From: DASSUW01 sp963740605
GTDB taxonomy: Bacteria; Actinomycetota; Thermoleophilia; Solirubrobacterales; Solirubrobacteraceae
Reading direction: 5' to 3'
Length of the DNA stretch: 64,000 nucleotides
Assembly (NCBI GenBank): GCA_963740605.1
Contig: CAVUFC010000022.1
Coordinates: 1,364,001 to 1,428,000 of the forward strand
In this document: one piece after another, positions 1-8,943 of the stretch
Position numbering within the stretch: the first letter of the stretch is position 1
How the letters are laid out: every line of letters starts with the position of its first letter
The notes under the pieces: generated by a model
The model's input: the letters and a program-made list of their open reading frames with translations, nothing else
What the model was told of the DNA's origin: nothing
The model's database searches: none
Translations under genes and position numbers: made by a program

Positions 1-2
1 TC

Positions 3-56
3 TACATCATCCACGGCCTGTTCATCTTCGGCCAGGACGAGAAGGCCTACAGCTGA
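3..56 (+). CDS. C-terminal tail of a gene cut by the window edge
   Basis: An open frame enters from the left edge and stops with TGA at 54-56, giving 17 residues that end in GQDEKAYS. Only the tail is visible, so the protein cannot be identified. It is followed by a hairpin and by a convergent gene, which fits a real gene end. Confidence 0.5.
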   Translation, partial: YIIHGLFIFGQDEKAYS

Positions 57-73
57 CCGCCGTCACGTCGTCT

Positions 74-101
74 GGGCGATCCTCATCAACGAGGATCGCC
101 C
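74..101. terminator. Hairpin between convergent genes
   Basis: A perfect 11-bp inverted repeat (GGGCGATCCTC and its complement, 6-nt loop) lies between the partial plus-strand gene and the convergent minus-strand YihY gene. There is no clear T tract on either strand, so it is a likely bidirectional terminator or transcript-end stabiliser rather than a textbook intrinsic terminator. Confidence 0.5.
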
Positions 102-112
102 CGCGCGGACGT

Positions 113-1093
113 TCAGCCTGAACGACGTTTGCGGCGATACTCGTCAATCCGCTCGCGCAGCATGTCCCACCGCGAGCGCGCCTGGGTCGTGACCTCGTCC
201 CACTGGCGCTGGACCTCGTTGTCGGGAGGCGTCTCGCCCCGCCGGATCCGCCCGAGCTCGTCGTCGATCTCGCGCCCGGCTGCGGCCGAGCCGACCATGA
301 CGACCATCACGCAGAAGAGCGCCGAGATCATCGCGAAGACCGCGCCGATCACGCCGTAGCGGGTGGAGTAGGTGCTGAACAGGTGCGGGACGTACACCGC
401 CGCGCCGACCGAATACAGGGTGAGCAGCACAGCGCCGAGGAGGCCGAACGGGAGGAGCGTGCGGCGCGAGATCCGCTTGGCGCTGAGGATCCAGCCGCTC
501 CACACGAGGAACACCGCCGCGAGCGGCGCGGACAGCAACGCGGCCGAGAGCTCGAGACGGCTGCGACCCAGGACGCCGTGGAGCACACCGGTGGCCGCCA
601 GGTACCCCAGAAGGCCGGCGATCCACAGCAGCCCGTTGAACGTGTTGCGGACGCTCAGCGGTTCGAGCTCCCAGGTCTGCTCGAACAGCCGCTGCACACC
701 GCGCGTGAAGCTCAACACCGCGATGAGGAGGAAGAAGAACCCGAGAAAGCCGAGGGACGTGCTGCTGCCCGACGGCGGCGCGAAGATGTCCCTGACCGCC
801 TCGGCACCACCACCCGTGAGCTCGTAGCGATCGATGATCCGGTCGGCCGTGCCCTTGCCTCCGAGTGCGGTGCCGACGGCACTGGTCACGATCGCCAGCG
901 GGATCGTCGCGGTCAGCGCTCCGGACGCGAGGGCGATCGCACGGTCGAACCCCGCGATCTTCTGAAAGCGGCTGATGGCGCGGAGCACGAACTCGGGCCG
1001 CAGCCAGAACGTGAGCGTGCGGACGACGCGCTCGCGATTCACGCGCTGCGGCTGCGGCTGCGGCTGCGGCTCGCTCGCTTCGTCGCCCGCCAT
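113..1093 (-). CDS. YihY/BrkB-family inner-membrane protein
   Basis: 326 aa, the usual length of the YihY/BrkB (virulence factor BrkB) family. The N-terminus is cytoplasmic and begins with a Pro-Gln repeat encoded by a hexameric microsatellite near 1050. Hydrophobic segments follow at roughly residues 50-75, 115-130, 155-175, 180-205, 215-240 and 248-270. The tail is charged (EVQRQWDEVTT onward) and ends in Arg/Lys. The family is a multi-spanning membrane protein of uncertain function; early claims of RNase BN activity do not apply to it. ATG at 1093 is used because it is the only start before the PQ repeat; no strong RBS is visible. Confidence 0.85.
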   Translation of the reverse strand: MAGDEASEPQPQPQPQRVNRERVVRTLTFWLRPEFVLRAISRFQKIAGFDRAIALASGALTATIPLAIVTSAVGTALGGKGTADRIIDRYELTGGGAEAVRDIFAPPSGSSTSLGFLGFFFLLIAVLSFTRGVQRLFEQTWELEPLSVRNTFNGLLWIAGLLGYLAATGVLHGVLGRSRLELSAALLSAPLAAVFLVWSGWILSAKRISRRTLLPFGLLGAVLLTLYSVGAAVYVPHLFSTYSTRYGVIGAVFAMISALFCVMVVMVGSAAAGREIDDELGRIRRGETPPDNEVQRQWDEVTTQARSRWDMLRERIDEYRRKRRSG

Positions 1094-1209
1094 CGCTCAG
1101 CCGGCCAGCATGCGTTCGTCCTCACCGAGGATGTGCAGCCCCTGGGTCATGTACACGCAGCATCGCAGCGAACGTGGCTCGACCGGTTCCTCGCGTGGTG
1201 GTCACCTGC

Positions 1210-2796
1210 TCAGCGACCCGTGCGGGGCTCGTGTCCGTTGGAGCCAGGGCTGATGGGTTCGATCTCGCTCGGCCGCCACGTCTTGTCGAAGAACGGCTTG
1301 AGGGGGCTGTAGAGACGCAGGATCCCGAACCACCCCTTGCCCGGCACCGTCTGGATCCAGTTGGCCTCGTGTCCGGCCGGCGCCTGCGGGCCGAAGTACA
1401 GGTCCGTGGACCCGTCAGGGTTCTGCTCGACGGTGCCCGACTGGCTGCCTAGGCTGGGATGCGGCTGGTCGGTCTGAAGCATCGAGCGGGTCTGGCGGTC
1501 GTAGAGCATGATCGACCAAAACCGGCTCTCGGGGATGCCGGCCGGCAGGTTGAGGCGGTAGCTTCGCGCGCCGTCCAGGTGCTCGCCGTTGGCGTCACAG
1601 GTCGCCATCAGGTACTGCGAGCCGATGCCGGTCAGCCGCATGCACATCGCCGGCGTGACGCCGGTCGCCGGGTAGAAGAACACGATGCGCGAGTTGAGCT
1701 TGCGCGCCCCGTCGCTCACGCTCTGCCGCACACCGTCGGCCGTGACTTCGGGAGGCGGGTCGAGGAACTGGTAACCGCCGGCCCATAGCATGTTGAACCA
1801 CGCCGAGCCGGGGTAGTAGGCCATCCCTTCCGACTCGCGCGGCGCGATCGACAGCGTGCGCGCGGTGGCGTTGCCCACTGCCACCGCCTCTTCGAGGATC
1901 CTTCGCATCCGCTCGTCGGGCGCGAACGGCTGGCCCTTGCGGATCCCGACCGCGGCGAGCTGGCCGAGGATCTCGGGATCGCCGGAGCCGGCCGGCTCTT
2001 GCTGGACGAGCTCGTTGATCGTCTCCCAGAACGAGAAGTCGTTCGGCGTAACGGTGTTGATCTCGAGATGGACTGCGTCGACGAACGTCGTCTCCGGGAG
2101 GTCCGGCGCCCCGGCCAGCGGCGCTCGCCCGGCGAGGAAGCTTCCCACCGCAGTGCCCATCGCTCCGGGCGTGTACGGGTAGACACGCACGCCGGCCTTG
2201 ACCGCCGCGACCGCCGGGGCGGGGTCGTTGTCGATCATGAACGCCCGCCCGATCAGCGTCGCGCGGGTCGTGCGGACGTGGGACACGTGGAAGCCGCTGT
2301 CGGGCACCGGCCCGTCGTAGCCGGGCCCCACGAGCAGGTACTTACCGCCCTCGCCGCGATCTGGTCCGGGCAGCCCGACATCGGTCACCCACCGGAACCA
2401 CATGTCGTCGATCGTCCCGAGGATCGCGCTCGGCTCCGGCATCACCGGCACGTCGACCACCATCGGGCCGTCGGTGAGATCGATGAATGTCCAGAAGTAG
2501 ACGGTGTCCGAGTTCGCCGTCAGGAACAGCGACGCCGAATCCATCAGCTCGGGGAAGATCAGGAATTGGTTGTCCTGGACCCCGACGCTCCGGAACCCCC
2601 GGCGGATCGCGACCAATGACGCGCCCTGAATGCTGTTCAGGTATGCCTCGACGCCGCGCAGGAAATCCAGGTGATCGTACAGCCGCTCAGCCGTCTCCGC
2701 TGTCGGTGCACCGTCGTTGAACTCGAGCGTCCCGAGCCTGCTCTGCACCGTGTCCGGCGTCGTAATCGACGGCGGCACACTCGTGGTCGTGCCCAT
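1210..2796 (-). CDS. DUF1254/DUF1214 domain protein
   Basis: About 528 aa. The N-terminal half has the DUF1254 pattern (FPELMDSASLFLTANSDTVY and a strand-rich segment with TDGPMVVDVP) and the C-terminal half the DUF1214 pattern (RSYRLNLPAGIPESRFWSIM, YDRQTRSML, NPDGSTDLYFGP). Proteins with this pair are widespread and of unknown biochemical role, often annotated as large secreted or envelope proteins, but no signal peptide is seen here. Two in-frame ATGs are available: the second (2796) is preceded by AGGAG at a 6-nt spacing, whereas the first (2802) abuts the AGGAG, so 2796 is preferred. Transcription is away from the duplicated cassette that starts at 3040. Confidence 0.85.
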   Translation of the reverse strand: MGTTTSVPPSITTPDTVQSRLGTLEFNDGAPTAETAERLYDHLDFLRGVEAYLNSIQGASLVAIRRGFRSVGVQDNQFLIFPELMDSASLFLTANSDTVYFWTFIDLTDGPMVVDVPVMPEPSAILGTIDDMWFRWVTDVGLPGPDRGEGGKYLLVGPGYDGPVPDSGFHVSHVRTTRATLIGRAFMIDNDPAPAVAAVKAGVRVYPYTPGAMGTAVGSFLAGRAPLAGAPDLPETTFVDAVHLEINTVTPNDFSFWETINELVQQEPAGSGDPEILGQLAAVGIRKGQPFAPDERMRRILEEAVAVGNATARTLSIAPRESEGMAYYPGSAWFNMLWAGGYQFLDPPPEVTADGVRQSVSDGARKLNSRIVFFYPATGVTPAMCMRLTGIGSQYLMATCDANGEHLDGARSYRLNLPAGIPESRFWSIMLYDRQTRSMLQTDQPHPSLGSQSGTVEQNPDGSTDLYFGPQAPAGHEANWIQTVPGKGWFGILRLYSPLKPFFDKTWRPSEIEPISPGSNGHEPRTGR

Positions 2797-3121
2797 TGCC
2801 ATCTCCTGTCATCGCGGCCCGGGCGGTCCGGGCGGGTCGCGATCACGGTATGAGCGGCCGAAGGCGCGTCGCATCACCCAGGCTGGATGAAACCGACGCG
2901 CAGCGGGAGACTTTCAATAGCGGTGTGATGCAGCAGCGTAGCCGCGCCGCGCGCCGACGCGTGTGTCGAGACGCGCGCGTGTACCACCACACCCGATGGG
3001 TTCACCAGGCCCCGGGCTTGCGCACTCGTGGTGGCACAAGATCACCCCGTGTGGACGACGCTGCGTGATGCTCGCGCGGGCAGGCTGCGGTCAGTCCTGC
3101 CCGCGACTGTGGAGGTGCGTG

Positions 3122-3526
3122 ATGTCGAGGTTGCTGTGGATCATGTTCGCGCTGGCGGCGGCGGCGTTGGTGGCCGCCGGGTGTGGCGGCAGCGACAAGC
3201 CGGCCTACTGCTCGAATGTGAGCGATCTCCAGCAGTCGGTGGACGACCTCAAGGGCGTCACGCTTGACAGCGGCGCGCTTTCCACGCTGCAGACGGACCT
3301 CAAGACGGTGCAGAGCAACGCCGACGCGGTGGTGAGCTCAGCAAAGCAGGACTTCCCGGACCAGACCACTGCGTTGCAGTCATCCGTCTCGAGCCTTTCC
3401 ACCGCGGTCAACCAGCTGCCCGCGTCCCCGACCGCCGCGCAGCTGGCCCCGCTGGTGGCGATGGTCAGCAGTGTCGTGACGGCGGCGAACGGCCTCAAGA
3501 GCGCCACCAGCTCGGCCTGCGACTGA
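3122..3526 (+). CDS. Small lipoprotein (copy 1)
   Basis: 134 aa. The N-terminus is a lipoprotein signal: a short basic start, a hydrophobic stretch and the lipobox LVAAGC with Cys21 as the acylated residue. The mature part is alanine/serine-rich and probably helical (QQSVDDLKG, LQTDLKTVQSNADAVV), with Cys near both ends of the mature chain (YCSN and the terminal ACD), possibly a disulfide. The ATG at 3122 has GGAGG at 3111-3115. Function unknown. It is followed 64 bp later by a small membrane-protein gene, and both genes are duplicated exactly at 12750-13758. Confidence 0.8.
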   Translation: MSRLLWIMFALAAAALVAAGCGGSDKPAYCSNVSDLQQSVDDLKGVTLDSGALSTLQTDLKTVQSNADAVVSSAKQDFPDQTTALQSSVSSLSTAVNQLPASPTAAQLAPLVAMVSSVVTAANGLKSATSSACD

Positions 3527-3590
3527 CCACGCTCAGCGCAGGCGCCTGCTCACAACCACGAATCCGCGTGACGTGTCGCAGAAAGGTCGC

Positions 3591-4130
3591 GTGAGTCCAA
3601 TCCAGAGTCCCAAAGTGCGCAACGACCCGCTCGGCCTGACCTCGAGGCCTCCTCTGTTGGGCCGTATCGTGACCGCGACCGTCGCTCTGGCCTGCGTGCT
3701 GATCGTCTACGACGGCTGGGCCGCCCTGAAACCGTTCGACGTCGTCGTGGTCATCGTCGGCCCGGTCATCGCGATCTGCACGACGCACATCTTCTCGGGC
3801 AGCCTCGTCCAGCTGATCGAGCTCAGACGACGGCCGACGATCAAAGAGTGGCTCGTGACCGCGCGCTTTGAGTTGCGCTTCCTCATGCTCGCCGTCCCAC
3901 CGCTGGCCGTCCTGACCGTGCTCGATCTCGCGAGTGTCGCGCTCACCGACGCCATCCGCGTCGTGATCTGGCTCGAAGCCCTCTCACTCGGCTTCTGGGC
4001 CGGACTGGCGGCCTGGTACGCCGGCCTACGCGGACCGCTGCTCGCACGCTCGATCCTCGCCGGACTCCTCATCAGCGGCCTCGTCCTCCTGCTCCAACTC
4101 ATGCTCCAGCCAGGACAGGTCGCCGAGTAG
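3591..4130 (+). CDS. Small multi-spanning membrane protein (copy 1)
   Basis: About 179 aa with hydrophobic segments at roughly residues 20-40 (IVTATVALACVLIVYDGW), 45-65, 90-110, 120-140 and 150-170. The family is not recognised; an actinobacterial 'hypothetical membrane protein' is the most that can be said. GTG at 3591 is preferred because GAAAGG sits just upstream at good spacing; an earlier GTG at 3573 would add six residues. It is probably co-transcribed with the lipoprotein gene in front of it. The whole unit is repeated identically near 13.2 kb. Confidence 0.7.
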   Translation: MSPIQSPKVRNDPLGLTSRPPLLGRIVTATVALACVLIVYDGWAALKPFDVVVVIVGPVIAICTTHIFSGSLVQLIELRRRPTIKEWLVTARFELRFLMLAVPPLAVLTVLDLASVALTDAIRVVIWLEALSLGFWAGLAAWYAGLRGPLLARSILAGLLISGLVLLLQLMLQPGQVAE

Positions 4131-4162
4131 GCAGCCAGCCGTGCCGCTCTTCCGCCAGCGCA

Positions 4163-4726
4163 CTAGCCGTTCGCGCTGGAGGGCTCATCGAGGGCGGCCC
4201 GCACCCATTCGTGCTTGTCTCCTGGGTCGAGGGCGGCGAGGAACTCCGTGAGCGAGCCATCCCAGCTGGAGCTTGCGCGGTCGGTCGCTTGCGCGACCGC
4301 CGCCTCCCGTATCGCTGGATCCTTACAGCGGAGCGCGATGGCTGCTCGTTGGCCAACCTGCTCGAGGATCGCCTGCGCCCGCTCCGAACCGCCGACGTGC
4401 GACGCACGCGTGTGGGCGGCGTTGGTCACGGTCTTCGCGCCCTTTAACGCCGAGACCGTTCCTAGCAGCCCGGCCATCATGGCGACGCTCGCGCCGGCCA
4501 CCGCAGCCCCGACCCCGCTGGCTGTTACGACCCGGGACTGGGTGAGCTTCAGCGCACCATCGGCGTTGCCTCTGATCACGAGAGCGGCAGCGTCCCCGCT
4601 GTGGGCCTTCTGGCGGAATTCGCGCCCGAGCGACCGCAGCATGCGCTCGGCGGCGTTGCGGTTCTCGAAGACGGCAACAACCACCGACTCCTCCGCGGAC
4701 GACCCGGCCGCACCGACCTCGGACAC
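4163..4726 (-). CDS. DUF1269-like small protein with glycine-rich hydrophobic middle
   Basis: 187 aa from a GTG start. The first ~60 residues form an alpha/beta region (SVVVAVFENRNAAERMLRSL). A hydrophobic Gly/Ala-rich segment follows (GVGAAVAGASVAMMAGLLG, about 90-112), then a helical tail ending in Trp-containing DPGDKHEWVRAAL. The layout (ferredoxin-like head, hydrophobic hairpin, soluble tail) resembles DUF1269-type proteins and the two genes at 4810 and 9994, though sequence identity to them looks low. Function unknown; it may associate with the membrane. Confidence 0.6.
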   Translation of the reverse strand: MSEVGAAGSSAEESVVVAVFENRNAAERMLRSLGREFRQKAHSGDAAALVIRGNADGALKLTQSRVVTASGVGAAVAGASVAMMAGLLGTVSALKGAKTVTNAAHTRASHVGGSERAQAILEQVGQRAAIALRCKDPAIREAAVAQATDRASSSWDGSLTEFLAALDPGDKHEWVRAALDEPSSANG

Positions 4727-4809
4727 GCCCCCATCGTGGCGAGGCCGAGCGAAACGAGATCAAGGGCGGCGTAGACACGGCGGGTCGCGGAGGCCCCACG
4801 CCGCCTTGG

Positions 4810-5280
4810 TCAGGCTGCGGAGGTGGTCGCTCCAGCAGTCTGCAGGGCTTCGTCGGTCAGTTCGTGCGACTCGGGCGTGCCGCCAAGCTGGCCCAGCCGG
4901 TCGGAGATCGCGGGCGCAGTGTCGCTGTGGGCCATCACAGCGACCGCCGCCTTGCCCGCGTTCAGGTCGACGGTGAGGCGCGCCTTGTCGGCATCGGAGA
5001 GGCCCAGGTTCTTGTGATGGAGGGCTCCGGCCGCTGTGCCGCCGATGACGCCGACCCCGAGGATCGCCGGCCCGAGGAGGAACAGGACGCCCCCGATAGC
5101 GGCGCCCTTGCCGGTGCTTCGTGCGCCGACCTTGTCCGTCTTGAGCTTGCCATGGGAATCGAGCGCCAGGATCCCGATGGCGTCGCCATGGGCGATCCCG
5201 GAGTCCTTCAGCGCGTCTGCGGCGTTGTCGGCCGCGGCTTCATCTGAGAAGAACGCGAGTACGAGTTGCTTGTCTGCCAT
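4810..5280 (-). CDS. DUF1269 domain protein
   Basis: 156 aa starting at MADKQLVLAFFSDEAAADNAADALKD. The head predicts as alternating strand and helix, the middle is a hydrophobic glycine-rich hairpin (IGGVLFLLGPAILGVGVIGG) and the tail is a second soluble module (GKAAVAVMAHSDTAPAISDRL). This is the standard DUF1269 layout, a family of unknown role often linked to stress or membrane association. An AAGGGG Shine-Dalgarno lies upstream of the ATG at 5280. The frame is open further upstream but the extension has no coding look. Paralogous to 9994-10524. Confidence 0.75.
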   Translation of the reverse strand: MADKQLVLAFFSDEAAADNAADALKDSGIAHGDAIGILALDSHGKLKTDKVGARSTGKGAAIGGVLFLLGPAILGVGVIGGTAAGALHHKNLGLSDADKARLTVDLNAGKAAVAVMAHSDTAPAISDRLGQLGGTPESHELTDEALQTAGATTSAA

Positions 5281-5501
5281 GGGTGAGGCCCCTTCTGCGT
5301 CGTGTGTTGGACACGCGTACTGCGGGACCCACGATCGAGGGATCCGAGCTTCACGCGCATCATCCAAGGTGGGTGATTGTGTTGGCGGAGGCCAGCGCCA
5401 CGCGCGTGCTCGGCACCCGCTTCATGCCATTGGGGTGAGGAGGGAGGCCGCGCTTCGGCCCATACTCGCGTTCTGGTCAGAGACTCCAGATGGGAGCGAC
5501 A

Positions 5502-5972
5502 ATGGCGACGCGTATGGCTTCGTGCCGTTGCGGCAAGCTCAGCGTGACGTGCGAGGGGCCCGATCCGGAGCGCATCTCGCTGTGCCAGTGCTATGAGTGC
5601 CAGAGGCGGACGGGCAGCGTGCTCAGCGTGCAGGCGCGGATTCCGCGCGAGCAGGTAACGATCGAGGGCGAGTCGACGACGTGGGCGTTTCCCGTCGCGG
5701 GCGGCGGGGAGCCGGTTGCGGTTCGCTCGTGCGACATCGGGGGTGCCACGTATCACTTCTGTCCTGAGTGCGGTTCGACCGTGTACTGGGATATCTCGGT
5801 CGCGCCGGACGTCGTCGGCGTCGCGGTGGGCGGCTTTGGCGACCCGACGTTTCCGCCGCCGATGATCTCGGGCTTCGAGGCGTACGGGCATCCGTGGGCG
5901 ATGAACGCGGCGGAGCTTCCGGTGCCGCGTTATGACTACGACGGAACCGAGCACGGCGGGCCGCGCGCGTGA
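5502..5972 (+). CDS. GFA-family zinc-binding protein
   Basis: 156 aa. Cysteine pairs fit the GFA (glutathione-dependent formaldehyde-activating enzyme-like, Mss4-like) fold: CRCG near residue 8, CQCYEC near 32 and CPECGS near 87. Members bind structural and catalytic zinc; a formaldehyde-glutathione role has been shown only for a few, so the substrate here is unknown. ATG 5502 is chosen over 5490 because GGGAG lies 5 nt in front. The gene faces the convergent CMD gene with a 13-bp gap. Confidence 0.85.
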   Translation: MATRMASCRCGKLSVTCEGPDPERISLCQCYECQRRTGSVLSVQARIPREQVTIEGESTTWAFPVAGGGEPVAVRSCDIGGATYHFCPECGSTVYWDISVAPDVVGVAVGGFGDPTFPPPMISGFEAYGHPWAMNAAELPVPRYDYDGTEHGGPRA

Positions 5973-5985
5973 ACGTGGTTTCGGT

Positions 5986-6342
5986 TCAGACGTCGTGTCG
6001 CTTGAGCGCGGCGTCGACGTCGTAGCCGAGCGCGAGTGCGAGCTTCGGGGTGCATTGCACGACGCGCGAGCGGCCTGTCACCGGCGTCACCGCCTCGAGG
6101 CTCGCGACGATCTCCTCGCTCGTGGCGCCGGCGGCGAGCGCGAGTGTCACGGCGTGATGGAACGAGGACGGGGCCGCGTCGACGGCGATGGTTGCGGCGA
6201 CGCGGAGAAGCGCCGCGGTCTTCTCATCCAGGATCGGTGCCGCGAACGAACTGCGTTGGATGACGATCTCGTCGAGCAGCTTGTCGTCGTGGACCGTGAG
6301 GCGGCGTAGGTGCTGTTGGTACTCGTGGCTCATGTGCGGCAT
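5986..6342 (-). CDS. Carboxymuconolactone decarboxylase (CMD/AhpD-like) family protein
   Basis: 118 aa, close to the usual length of one CMD domain. The core helix-turn pattern is present (KTAALLRVAATIAVDAAPSS, then FHHAVTLALAAGATSEEIVAS). The CxxC redox pair of AhpD-type members is absent: the matching position reads APSSFHH. It is therefore unlikely to be a peroxidase partner and may be a small binding or decarboxylase-like protein. A second in-frame ATG at 6333 is an alternative start. Confidence 0.75.
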   Translation of the reverse strand: MPHMSHEYQQHLRRLTVHDDKLLDEIVIQRSSFAAPILDEKTAALLRVAATIAVDAAPSSFHHAVTLALAAGATSEEIVASLEAVTPVTGRSRVVQCTPKLALALGYDVDAALKRHDV

Positions 6343-6375
6343 GTCGTATGTGACCTACTACGCTACGTCGTCGCA

Positions 6376-8646
6376 TCATCCGTCCAGGGTGAGATTCGCC
6401 GCCGGCGGCATGATGGTGCTTTCGAGGAGCCCGACCTCGATGGCACGTGTGATCGCCTCGCTACGCGACGAGGCACCGAGCTTGCGGTAGAGCGAGACCG
6501 ACTCGGTCTTGACGGTGTTGCGCGTGATGAACAGCCTGCTCGCGATCTCCGGGAAGGTGAGATGGGTGGCCAGGTACGGCAGCAGCCGCAGCTCCGCGCC
6601 CGTCAGGCTCATCGCCCAGGCGCCCGATGACCCGGTGGTCGCCTCGACGCGGGCCCGCAGCTCCTGTGCGTCGTCGACCAGCGTTCCCATGTGGGGACGG
6701 AGCTCGAGTACCTGCTCGGTCTCGGTGAGCACGGTCCGGGCGGCGCCGGGGTCGGCGAGGGCGAGATGGGCGCGCGTGAGCTCGAGCCCGACTTGGATGG
6801 TCAGCCACGGGACGCCGTGGTCGAGCAATGGCCGCAACCGATGGGCGCGTGCGAGCGCCGCGCGGGCGTCGTCGGTTCGGCGCTCGTGGAGTGCGATGCG
6901 CGCGGTCGTCACGTGCACGATCGCGCTCGAGGAGTAGTCGCCGAGGCCAGACGCGTCGACGTGCGCTTGTGCCGCCTGGGCGTGTTGGCCTGCCTCGCGC
7001 CAGGCGGCGCGTTTGGCCGCGAGGAGCGCGAGCTGCGCGTAGGCGAAGTAGACGACGTCGACCGAGCCGAACGCAAGCCCGGACTCGATCGCGGCCCGGA
7101 GGTCGGCTATCGCAGGTTCCGTGATCCCGAGCAGCGCACGCGCGATCCCCCGGACCGCGAACGCGACCGGTCTCCAACCGCTGTGCGGCGACAGCTCAGC
7201 CAGCGCGACATCGGCGTCGGCCACGCCCTGTTCCACACCGTCGGGCATCAGGCCCGCGCGCAGGTGGGCGACCCAAGGCTCGATCGTGGCGCTGCCGTCC
7301 GAGAGCGCAATCCGCGACGTCGCGCCCTCGGCAAGCGAAAGCCAGCGCTCGGCCTCTGCAGGCCGTCCGGTCAGCAGCCGCACCCAACCGCCAATGACGG
7401 CGAGCGCCGGATATCGCGCGAGCTCTTCGTCGCCGAACCACGACAGCCACTCCTCCAGGGTGTCGACGCGGCCGTCGTAGTAGAGCGGCAATGCCACCGC
7501 GTCGAGCAGGCCGGCGACGGTGTCCGTCTCACCTGCGGCGTGACCGTAGATGATGGCCGCCTCTGTCATGTCGTTGGCGAGACACCACTCCATCGCCCGG
7601 CGGTTGAGCTCCCGCGCCACGTCCGGCTCGCTGCGTTCGAGCTCCTTGCGCAGCAGCTCGGCGAACAGATGGTGATAGCGATACCACTCGCCGTTGCGGT
7701 CAAGCGGAACGACGAACCCGTTCGTGCGCTCGAGCGCCCGAAGCGTGTCAGCGGACCGCGTCATCTGCAGCACGGCGTCACAAAGCCGGCCGCACATGCG
7801 ATCGAGCACCGACGTGTACTGCAGAAACCGCGCCTCGGCCGGCGGCAGCCGGGAGAGCAACTCAAACCGGAAGTACTCCGAGACGAAGCGGTCGTCGCCC
7901 GCGAACGCCCGGCCACTGCCCGAGCTCGGCGCTCCCGCCTGCAACGACAGCGCCGCGAGATACAAGCCGGCAGGCCAGCCCTCCGTGTGGTCGGTCAGCT
8001 CAGCCAGCGCGTCCGCGTCCAGCTGCACGCCCGCGGCGTGAAGCAGGGCCTCGGCTTCCTGCTCGTCGAGCCGCAGATCCGCCACGCCGATCTCGTGGAC
8101 CAATCCGCGCGCCCGCCACCGTGCGAGCGGGAGCGCGGGTTCCTCCCGGCTCGCGATCGCGATCTGCGACCCCGCCGGGAGGTACCCCAGCAGTGCCGCG
8201 AGGGCATCCAGGCACGACGGGTTACGGACAGCGTGCAGATCGTCGAGCACCAGCACCAACGGCTGCTCGAGCGCCGCCAACGCGCCCCCAACCGGCGGCA
8301 CTCGCTTCGACCAAGTCGATCCTCCCGGCCCCGACAACGCGTGGAAGACATCGACGGGCACCGGTTCGACGCGGTGGATCGCGGCCGCGATGTAGCGCAG
8401 GAACACCACGGCGTCGTCATCGCTGCCATCGAGCGCGACCCACGCAAACCGCCGCGGATCAGCCTCGGCCCACCAGCTCAAAAGCGTCGTCTTGCCGTAT
8501 CCGGCCGGTGCGACAACCGTCACAGCAGGTGCGGGCGACGAACTGAGCCGCGCGATCACATCCGCCTTCGCCGCCGTCCCGGGCCGCGCCAGCGGCGGTG
8601 CAAGCTTGACCCCGACGAGGTCGAAGGGGACTTCAGCGACGGCCAT
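6376..8646 (-). CDS. MalT-type LuxR-family ATP-dependent transcriptional regulator
   Basis: 756 aa. The N-terminus holds a STAND-type NTPase with Walker A APAGYGKTT at residues 46-54 and a Walker B-like LVLVLDDLHAV. A long helical repeat region rich in Ala/Leu/Arg follows (about 380-690, TPR-like sensor). The last ~70 residues are a LuxR helix-turn-helix (LTGAELRLLPYLATHLTFPE, then SRLFITRNTVKTE). Such proteins bind an inducer and oligomerise with ATP to activate transcription. The ligand and targets cannot be read from the sequence. The start ATG at 8646 faces a ~300-bp non-coding stretch. A second, unrelated large LuxR ATPase is at 46411-49188. Confidence 0.88.
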   Translation of the reverse strand: MAVAEVPFDLVGVKLAPPLARPGTAAKADVIARLSSSPAPAVTVVAPAGYGKTTLLSWWAEADPRRFAWVALDGSDDDAVVFLRYIAAAIHRVEPVPVDVFHALSGPGGSTWSKRVPPVGGALAALEQPLVLVLDDLHAVRNPSCLDALAALLGYLPAGSQIAIASREEPALPLARWRARGLVHEIGVADLRLDEQEAEALLHAAGVQLDADALAELTDHTEGWPAGLYLAALSLQAGAPSSGSGRAFAGDDRFVSEYFRFELLSRLPPAEARFLQYTSVLDRMCGRLCDAVLQMTRSADTLRALERTNGFVVPLDRNGEWYRYHHLFAELLRKELERSEPDVARELNRRAMEWCLANDMTEAAIIYGHAAGETDTVAGLLDAVALPLYYDGRVDTLEEWLSWFGDEELARYPALAVIGGWVRLLTGRPAEAERWLSLAEGATSRIALSDGSATIEPWVAHLRAGLMPDGVEQGVADADVALAELSPHSGWRPVAFAVRGIARALLGITEPAIADLRAAIESGLAFGSVDVVYFAYAQLALLAAKRAAWREAGQHAQAAQAHVDASGLGDYSSSAIVHVTTARIALHERRTDDARAALARAHRLRPLLDHGVPWLTIQVGLELTRAHLALADPGAARTVLTETEQVLELRPHMGTLVDDAQELRARVEATTGSSGAWAMSLTGAELRLLPYLATHLTFPEIASRLFITRNTVKTESVSLYRKLGASSRSEAITRAIEVGLLESTIMPPAANLTLDG

Positions 8647-8943
8647 CGCGCGGGCTACACAACGTGTTCACATCCGGAATTCAGCGCGTTCGTGAGCCCG
8701 GCGGGCTCGGCCTGACTCGTCAGCGACGCGCGTTTGCGGTTCGAGCGGTCGTGCCAAGGCTCACGATCACGAACTCCGTCCCGGCTTGGGGTCGTCTAAG
8801 CCTCAACTCTGAGGCGCCAAGCGTCCCAGCGGCGGGGCGCGCCACTCAATAGTGCGTACCCGTCTTGTTTGGGGGGTGCGTGCCCGCCGGGATGACGGCG
8901 GGCAGGGGATATCAGCCGCCGTGGGGATGCCCAGGAGGAGCGG
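8647..8943. other. Non-coding stretch upstream of the LuxR regulator
   Basis: No frame in this 297-bp stretch looks coding. It should contain the promoter of the minus-strand regulator, but I see no convincing -35/-10 pair. An AGGAGG at 8933-8938 sits just before the weak plus-strand ORF that begins at 8944. Confidence 0.4.

Larger units (their letters stand above)
3040..4139 (+). repeat. 1,100-bp perfect direct repeat, copy 1
   Basis: Positions 3040-4139 match 12668-13767 base for base as far as I could compare, at a constant offset of 9,628. The repeat holds the complete lipoprotein and membrane-protein genes with about 80 bp of upstream sequence. No transposase, inverted ends or target duplication is visible at the borders. 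At the left border the two copies remain weakly alike for another ~25 bp, while the right border is abrupt. The 243 bp before the repeat (2797-3039) hold no gene I can support. Confidence 0.95.

Noticed and set aside
1049..1075. GCTGCG/GGCTGC hexamer microsatellite
   Set aside because: It encodes the Pro-Gln repeat at the YihY N-terminus and is short. There is no evidence of phase variation.
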